Origin: an uncultured Bacilli bacterium
Lineage (GTDB): Bacteria; Bacillota_I; Bacilli_A; RF39; UBA660
NCBI GenBank assembly: GCA_934162325.1
Contig: CAKPIH010000012.1
Location: forward strand, 1-27,028
Direction of reading: 5' to 3'
Length of the DNA stretch: 27,028 nt
Made by a program: the position numbers and the translations under genes. The notes under the pieces are model-generated. The model saw nothing but the letters and a program-made list of their open reading frames with translations. It did no database searches and was not told the DNA's origin. Shown here in pieces: positions 22,602-27,028 of the stretch; the stretch's first letter is position 1, and the number at the start of each line of letters is the position of its first letter.

Positions 22602-22639
22602 CAAAAGTCATATTTTAAAACTTAAAAATATGACTTTTG
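22602..22639. promoter_or_regulatory. Long palindrome between divergent surface-protein and response-regulator genes
   Basis: CAAAAGTCATATTTT (22602-22616) and AAAATATGACTTTTG (22625-22639) are perfect inverses with 15-bp arms around eight bases. It lies upstream of both divergent promoters (TATAAT at 22573-22568 on minus and 22683-22688 on plus). It follows neither gene end, so a terminator role is unlikely. It fits a binding site for the adjacent NarL/LuxR-type regulator. Confidence 0.6.
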
Positions 22640-22682
22640 ATACTTTAAATATAATTTGTTATCTTTTTAATTAATTATATGT

Positions 22683-22688
22683 TATAAT
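22683..22688 (+). promoter_or_regulatory. -10 box of the response-regulator gene
   Basis: A perfect TATAAT lies about 27 bases before the ATG. No good -35 hexamer is found at normal spacing, so an activator may be required. Confidence 0.5.
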
Positions 22689-22714
22689 AAGGTTGTGTAT
22701 TGGGAGTGATTAAT

Positions 22715-23347
22715 ATGTCAGAAAAAGAGAAAATTATCATTATTGAAGATCAACCACTTCTTAATAGTATGATGAAAGAAATATTGTCTAAAGAGTACAA
22801 TGTTATTTGTACTTCCACTAGTGCTAAAGATATGTTAATGCTTTGTGATAGATACAAGCCAGACATGATTCTTACTGATGTAGTTACAAAAGATAATGCT
22901 AATGGCATCACATATGGCAAAAAAATAAAAGATATATATGGTAATAAAATTAAAGTACTTGCTATTACCGGTATTCCAGAAATATCTTTCTTAAATAAAG
23001 CCAAAGAAAATAATTTGGATGGCCTTATTTATAAAGATATAGATAGCAATTCTCTTCTTTCTAGTGTTTCACAAATATTAAATGGTTATACTTTATTCCC
23101 AGATAATTATATTTATACTGAAGAAAATGAAAGATTTAAAGATTTATCTGAAAAAGAAATAACAATTTTAAAATTATTATGTGAAGGTGCTGAAAGAAAT
23201 TATATTGCTAAAAGGATGAATATTACTGCTGGTACTCTTAAAAATTATATTTCCAATATTTTAAATAAACTTGAATTTGATAGTATTTCTAAACTTATGG
23301 TATTTTGTGTAAGCAATGGTTATATTGTTCCTGACTTAGATAAATAA
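22715..23347 (+). CDS. NarL/LuxR-family response regulator
   Basis: Cytosolic DNA-binding regulator of a two-component system; phosphorylation should promote dimerisation and DNA binding. The 210 residues hold a receiver domain (about 5-125) with acidic pair Glu11-Asp12, phospho-acceptor Asp55 in MILTDVV, Thr85 and Lys107, and a GerE/LuxR helix-turn-helix (about 142-205) with LSEKEITILKLLCEGAE and IAKRMNITAGTLKNYISNIL. The ATG at 22715 is chosen since GGGAG lies eight bases before it; a TTG reading adds five residues and covers the ribosome site. The gene diverges from the surface-protein gene and converges on its likely kinase gene. Confidence 0.92.
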   Translation: MSEKEKIIIIEDQPLLNSMMKEILSKEYNVICTSTSAKDMLMLCDRYKPDMILTDVVTKDNANGITYGKKIKDIYGNKIKVLAITGIPEISFLNKAKENNLDGLIYKDIDSNSLLSSVSQILNGYTLFPDNYIYTEENERFKDLSEKEITILKLLCEGAERNYIAKRMNITAGTLKNYISNILNKLEFDSISKLMVFCVSNGYIVPDLDK

Positions 23348-23377
23348 AAGAAAAACTTAATTAATAGTTCTTCTTTT
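23346..23377. terminator. Bidirectional terminator between regulator and kinase genes
   Basis: AAAAGAA plus AACT (23346-23357) pair with AGTT plus TTCTTTT (23366-23377), with one A/C mismatch, around TAATTAAT. The stem is A-rich on one side and T-rich on the other, so it serves both converging genes. Confidence 0.65.
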
Positions 23378-23379
23378 TA

Positions 23380-24492
23380 TTATACTACTATTATTAAAGT
23401 GAAGATATTATCATTTATAATAGTTAAGTTACCACCTATTTCAGATAATTTTCTACGCATTCCTTTTATTCCTTCGTTTTCATAAATAATATCATTATTT
23501 TTCTTACCATCATTTGTAATAATCATTTCTATTTTATCATGAGATATATTTAATATTATATCAATATTTTTACTATTAGCATGAATTATAGCGTTAGTAG
23601 CAGCTTCTCTAATTATTTCAAAAAATACATTAGCTATTTTCTCATTACTTGGAAGATTATTTGATAGATTAATATTAACTCCTATTATATGATACATTCT
23701 TATTAAATTATTTAATTTATCAATACTATTTTTTTTATCATAAAAATTTTTAGTGATACTATTTAGTAAAAACTCTATATCATTAATATTTAATTTATCT
23801 TGCTTTAAATATTTAGTAAATAAAGCTAATCTATGACCTAATAAATCATGGTATTCATTTTTAATTTTTAGTAAATTTTTTGTTTTTTCTATTTTTTCTA
23901 TATTTTGTATTGTTTCTAATATCTTTATATTATTTTCTTCAATTTTTTTATTTTGTAATTCTTTTTCTTCTTGAAGATTATAAATATCAGTTATATCTAA
24001 TAGTATTATTTCTTTTTTATTAGTAATGGTAATAGACCATATTCTATTTAAACTTCTTATTATATAATTATTATTTATTTCTCTAAAACTTATTCTTATT
24101 AAATTATTTATATAATCGTTATAAATATTTAAATCATTTAAAATATTTTTCATAGTATTATTTATTAGAAATATTTCTTCATTATCTAAAAACATTATTC
24201 CTGAATCAGACATATCGAGAGCATTTTTAATTGATAATATTGATATATATTCTTTACTTAATAATCTTTCATAGACAAACATTACTATTATATAAAGTAA
24301 AGGTACTATTGATAAATAAATACTGATTTTTATTTCTTTTAAATTAAAATAGCATAATACTACCATTATAATTAAAAGGATTGTTTCAAATATTTTTTTT
24401 AGGCATTTTATATCTTTTCTAAAATAAAAGATTGTTACTCTAAAAGTTTGTAATATTGTTGCAACTGCTGTAAATATAATTAAAAATTTCAT
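23380..24492 (-). CDS. Membrane sensor histidine kinase (HisKA_3-like, partner of a NarL/LuxR regulator)
   Basis: The 370-residue protein has about three N-terminal membrane helices (1-75), a small PAS-like region (about 85-172), a coiled coil (about 172-210), the phosphotransfer helix with His215 in KNEYHDLLGHRLALF, and an ATPase domain: N box FFEIIREAATNAIIHA with Asn300, NDG with Asp328, and GIKGMRRKLSEIGGNLTI. The H-D-x2-G form of the His motif is typical of kinases paired with NarL/LuxR regulators, and such a regulator gene is its neighbour. It overlaps the end of the 7TM gene by four bases, so the two sensors are co-translated. Signal unknown. Confidence 0.88.
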   Translation of the reverse strand: MKFLIIFTAVATILQTFRVTIFYFRKDIKCLKKIFETILLIIMVVLCYFNLKEIKISIYLSIVPLLYIIVMFVYERLLSKEYISILSIKNALDMSDSGIMFLDNEEIFLINNTMKNILNDLNIYNDYINNLIRISFREINNNYIIRSLNRIWSITITNKKEIILLDITDIYNLQEEKELQNKKIEENNIKILETIQNIEKIEKTKNLLKIKNEYHDLLGHRLALFTKYLKQDKLNINDIEFLLNSITKNFYDKKNSIDKLNNLIRMYHIIGVNINLSNNLPSNEKIANVFFEIIREAATNAIIHANSKNIDIILNISHDKIEMIITNDGKKNNDIIYENEGIKGMRRKLSEIGGNLTIINDNIFTLIIVV

Positions 24493-25997
24493 ATTATATC
24501 ACCAACTTTTATAGTAAATAATAACTCAGTATCATTATCACATAAGGTTTCTTTTACTTTAATATTATTATCTAATTTTAATTTTTCCTTTAGATTAATT
24601 AGGGAACTAATGAGTATTTTTAATATTAATTTATTTTCTTTTCTTGATATATATATCATCATAGTTTCGTTGTTAATATTATCTATTAATTCATAAATTA
24701 TATCATATAGTAAAGACATCACACTACCGGTAATAATCATCTTATTTTTTACTATAACAAGTCCTGATATATTATTCATACTAACTAGTAGCTCATTTAG
24801 TATTGATTTTATATGTTCTTCATTATAAACTTCATTATTTAGTTCAGAAATCATTATACTACTCTTTTTCTTACAATAGATAATAATTCTTTTTATTCGT
24901 TCTAAATCTTCATCACTTACTATTTCTTTCTTTAAAAGGCTCTTGGCTTCAAGCACTTTTTCATTTAATTTATTTTCTATTTTATTTACAACTTCTTTTC
25001 TAAGAGTTATTTCATATAATTCTTTTTTAGTTTTTTCTTCAAATTTTATATTTTTTTGTAGTTTTAATAATTTTTTTTGTCTATTTGTTACATCAAGTTT
25101 TAAGTTATATAATTCCGTCATATCTTTTTTTAATATAACATAACTATCTTTATTTTTCTTTACTTCATAAATAATAGCTTTATTATAATAATTCTTTTTT
25201 ACCTTATTATTTTTAATATCTCTAAGAATATTATGAGGTATATTTTTTAACATCTTTGTACTATATATTGTATTACCATCCAAAGATACAATTTCCATAT
25301 TTAAATTAGAATTTTGAAAAGTTTTTAGATATTTCTTATTATTTGGTATTAAATTTAAATATAATGCTAATTCTATTCCTAAACATATTAAAATACTATT
25401 TACTACAGACATATTTATATTTCTAATATTATTAATATTTATTACATATAATAATGTATAAATTACACCAATTAATAATATACCTAGTGGCAAAAAAGCT
25501 TTTATATCTTTTTTAATTTTTAATCTATCTAATGCTAAAATTATCATTCCTCCACCAAATAAAATAAATATCCATAAGGCTATCAAGTAGTAGCCTATAT
25601 TGTGTTTATAATTATTAAAATCTTCTATTCCATTATTAAATTTAAATACTATCTCATGAAAATCATTAGTTAAAACCATTAAAAGTAAAATGGTAGATAT
25701 TATATATATTATTATTTTTTCCTTTTTATTTATTTTTTTTAATAATGATCTAGAACATATATAAAATATTGATGGTATAAATATTAATGGTACATAATAC
25801 AAATACCAAGATAATCTTGTAAGTAATGTAGTCTCTACTACTCCTTTTGTCATTCTAATTAACATCCAAAAAACAATTAGTATTCCAATACTAAGGATAT
25901 ATTTTCTTATTTTTTTATTGTATAGTTTATAATATAATCTAACACTCCAGAAAGTAAAAAGTATTGCACATATTAGTGCTTCAAATTTATGGGTCAT
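24489..25997 (-). CDS. 7TM sensor protein with degenerate histidine-kinase region
   Basis: The 502 residues have seven N-terminal membrane helices (to about 218) of the histidine-kinase 7TM type, with VLTNDFHEIVFKFN and YKHNIGYYLIALW as marks. A PAS-like part (about 225-305), a long coiled coil (about 305-350) and a C-terminal region follow. At the place of the phospho-His, the sequence is ITLRKEVVNKIENKL, without His. An N-box trace remains (YDIIYELIDNINNE), but no NDG or glycine-rich boxes are seen. It therefore looks like a sensing pseudokinase that may pair with the active kinase encoded directly after it. It has its own strong promoter and heads the two-gene operon. An alternative is a scaffold or phosphatase. 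Confidence 0.8.
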   Translation of the reverse strand: MTHKFEALICAILFTFWSVRLYYKLYNKKIRKYILSIGILIVFWMLIRMTKGVVETTLLTRLSWYLYYVPLIFIPSIFYICSRSLLKKINKKEKIIIYIISTILLLMVLTNDFHEIVFKFNNGIEDFNNYKHNIGYYLIALWIFILFGGGMIILALDRLKIKKDIKAFLPLGILLIGVIYTLLYVININNIRNINMSVVNSILICLGIELALYLNLIPNNKKYLKTFQNSNLNMEIVSLDGNTIYSTKMLKNIPHNILRDIKNNKVKKNYYNKAIIYEVKKNKDSYVILKKDMTELYNLKLDVTNRQKKLLKLQKNIKFEEKTKKELYEITLRKEVVNKIENKLNEKVLEAKSLLKKEIVSDEDLERIKRIIIYCKKKSSIMISELNNEVYNEEHIKSILNELLVSMNNISGLVIVKNKMIITGSVMSLLYDIIYELIDNINNETMMIYISRKENKLILKILISSLINLKEKLKLDNNIKVKETLCDNDTELLFTIKVGDII

Positions 25998-26022
25998 ATA
26001 ATCAACTCATTTCTTTCTATAT

Positions 26023-26051
26023 ATTATAGCAGAATTTTTTTTATTTGTCAG
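26023..26051 (-). promoter_or_regulatory. Promoter of the sensor operon, extended -10
   Basis: On the minus strand CTGACA (26051-26046) and TATAAT (26028-26023) are 17 bases apart, with TGC directly before the -10 (an extended -10). This is one of the strongest promoters in the window. Confidence 0.75.
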
Positions 26052-26071
26052 TTATTAATTTTTTTTTAAAG

Positions 26072-26104
26072 AAAAAACATTATATAATTTTTCTATATAA
26101 TGTT
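26072..26104 (-). terminator. Terminator of the Fic-like pseudogene
   Basis: AACATTATATA (26076-26086) and TATATAATGTT (26094-26104) form a perfect 11-bp stem; four A at 26072-26075 extend the T-run on the minus strand. A near-identical copy lies at 14825-14861. Confidence 0.8.
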
Positions 26105-26360
26105 CTATAAATTTATTCCATCTATACTTGCTTTATAAATCCATTCTTTTAAATCTTTATTATCATTAGTTTCGTAATATTTAATAAGTTTCTCAAAGAA
26201 TATAGGCTGATTTTCTTGAGCAATAGTTATAATACCACAACTATTATCAATCATTTTATTAATTTCCTTCAAGGTTAGCACTCTTCCAAATATAATCTAC
26301 GATATTTCTTTTGGCTACAAATACATTTTATTCTCTTGTTAAATTAAATTTATTTTTCAT
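26105..26360 (-). pseudogene. Fic-family-like pseudogene with a large internal deletion
   Basis: From the ATG at 26360 (AAGGA upstream) the frame reads MKNKFNLTRE, TAA, NVFVAKRNIVDYIWKSANLE and soon stops again. The C-terminal part then reads INKMIDNSCGIITIAQENQP, FFEKLIKYYETNDNKDLKEW and IYKASIDGINL. The start resembles the N-terminal helix of Fic-family proteins, and the end fits their C-terminal helices. The catalytic HPFxxGNG core is missing. With nonsense codons and the deletion it cannot be functional. The family call is from recalled sequences and is moderate. Two further pieces of the same gene are elsewhere in the window. Confidence 0.5.
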
Positions 26361-26383
26361 ATTTTCTTTCCTTAACTAAAAGC

Positions 26384-26403
26384 GGAGCCCGGTTTAGGGC
26401 TCC
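26384..26403 (-). terminator. GC-rich hairpin, probable terminator of the small acidic genes
   Basis: GGAGCCC (26384-26390) pairs perfectly with GGGCTCC (26397-26403) around GGTTTA; on the minus strand GCTTTT follows. Six G/C pairs of seven are striking in this AT-rich region. Confidence 0.5.
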
Positions 26404-26451
26404 TTCAGGGGGAAATATTATTATCAATTCGTAACAATTTATTAATTGATT

Positions 26452-26480
26452 AAAGTCTTATAAATTAAGGCTTTTTCTTT
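26452..26480 (+). terminator. Plus-strand terminator-like hairpin
   Basis: AAAGTCTTA (26452-26460) pairs with TAAGGCTTT (26466-26474), with one G-U, followed by TTCTTT. No plus-strand gene leads into it. Its AAG-x-CTTA...TAAG-G-CTT form recalls the hairpins of the tandem-hairpin element. Confidence 0.4.
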
Positions 26481-26556
26481 TATCATAATTTACCAAAATT
26501 TATAAGAATAACTTTATTTTTGATATTTAGTATCTAGTTTTGGTATCTGGAATTAT

Positions 26557-26850
26557 TTATACATTAGTTTCAACATTTTCTTCTTCAAAATCATTAATTC
26601 CTGTGACAATTTTTTCAATGACCTCAACTATGTTACTGTATACAGCATTGGAAAGTTTATCATTGTCATCAAATGAAGTATCCTTACCAAGCTTAATATT
26701 ATCTCCTTTTTCAAAATTCAAAAATAAGGCATCATATAATTTCTTTCCATCTACACTTAATGTACTTTTAGAAATTTCAAATATTTCTTCGACACCATTG
26801 TTAATTGTATATTTATCACTTTTATTATACATCGTATATGTTTTTATCAT
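26557..26850 (-). CDS. Small acidic protein of unknown function
   Basis: The 97 residues are hydrophilic and acidic (many Asp, Glu and Asn), with no signal peptide or membrane segment. It begins MIKTYTMYNKSDKYTINNGV and has a helical middle (SKSTLSVDGKKLYDALFLNF) and helical end (LSNAVYSNIVEVIEKIV). The ATG at 26850 is chosen since GGTGG lies seven bases upstream; an ATG 18 bases earlier would contain that ribosome site. It overlaps the upstream gene by 26 bases, so both are translated from one message. No family is recognised; the pair may act together. Confidence 0.6.
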   Translation of the reverse strand: MIKTYTMYNKSDKYTINNGVEEIFEISKSTLSVDGKKLYDALFLNFEKGDNIKLGKDTSFDDNDKLSNAVYSNIVEVIEKIVTGINDFEEENVETNV

Positions 26851-27028
26851 ATCTTTTCCACCTTTCATTAATAGAATCTATTCCACCCTCTATGTTATCT
26901 GCAACAATTTTTAAAATATCATAATCATTATTGCAATATTCTAGTGCCCCGTTTTGAATATATATTTTATCATTTTCATCTTTTCCTATAAAAATAACAT
27001 TATCAACATCTAAATTAACAATAAATTG
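26825..27028 (-). CDS. Partial small acidic protein gene cut by the right window edge
   Basis: An open frame enters from the right edge and ends at TAA (26827-26825), giving the last 67 residues. The tail reads LKIVADNIEGGIDSINERW followed by KRYDKNIYDV. The pattern of a hydrophobic helix, Trp, then acidic residue and Tyr faintly recalls small WXG100-like helical hairpin proteins, but this is weak. It overlaps the next gene by 26 bases. The open frame without a stop over 67 codons and the overlap support a real gene. Confidence 0.6.
   Translation of the reverse strand, partial: QFIVNLDVDNVIFIGKDENDKIYIQNGALEYCNNDYDILKIVADNIEGGIDSINERWKRYDKNIYDV

Noticed and set aside
1..27028. CRISPR array, tRNA, rRNA or prophage
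   Set aside because: No regularly spaced direct repeats, no tRNA cloverleaf or rRNA sequence, and no phage structural genes were found on reading both strands.

Overview
The window comes from a very AT-rich, gene-dense bacterium of Bacillota/Mycoplasmatota type, most like the uncultured gut lineages near RF39 or Erysipelotrichia. This is inferred from gene content and composition: Gram-positive lipoproteins, an NPKTG wall-sorting signal, a SpoIIM homologue, strong AGGAGG-type ribosome sites and very short intergenic spaces. The genetic code looks standard: intact genes write Trp as TGG, and ttcA ends in TGA.

Left part (1-9,900): glyA, with a possible structured leader behind it for a gene leaving the window; two small membrane-protein genes; a DUF2726 nuclease-fold protein; a Xer-type tyrosine recombinase followed directly by a phosphohexomutase; a 55-residue Cys/His-rich protein; a Cro/C1-type regulator with a lipoprotein gene behind it; mnmA; a SpoIIM-like membrane protein diverging from a 37-residue membrane microprotein; and a tail-anchored protein of unknown function. 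Middle (9,900-14,900): a ZIP metal transporter, an MgtA-type Mg2+ P-type ATPase, and overlapping ttcA and ybaK/ebsC-type genes for tRNA thiolation and aminoacyl-tRNA editing.

A surface O-acylation operon follows (15,067-19,243, minus strand): MBOAT acyltransferase, DHHW protein, a membrane-anchored DUF5011-SGNH protein and a DUF4358 lipoprotein. An accessory scar lies upstream of it (19,280-21,040): a decayed IS200/IS605 element with tnpA, tnpB and right-end/omega-RNA traces, a Fic-like N-terminal fragment, and a decayed IS66 transposase. Beyond the scar is a signalling block: an NPKTG-anchored beta-helix surface protein, a NarL/LuxR-type response regulator, a histidine kinase, and a 7TM sensor whose kinase part lacks the phospho-accepting His. 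A 15-bp-arm palindrome separates the surface protein from the regulator. The right end holds a second Fic-like pseudogene and two overlapping small acidic genes, the last one cut by the window edge.

Recurring features: three promoters share TTTACT-N17-TATAAT (glyA, the recombinase gene, ttcA). Several terminators use the stop codon or last codons of the gene as part of the hairpin. A short intergenic element with a 19-bp core and two tandem hairpins occurs twice. The best candidates for something new are the paired pseudokinase/kinase system with its palindrome and surface protein, the twice-occurring tandem-hairpin element, and the leader behind glyA with two mutually exclusive hairpins. I see no rRNA, tRNA, CRISPR array or intact mobile element.
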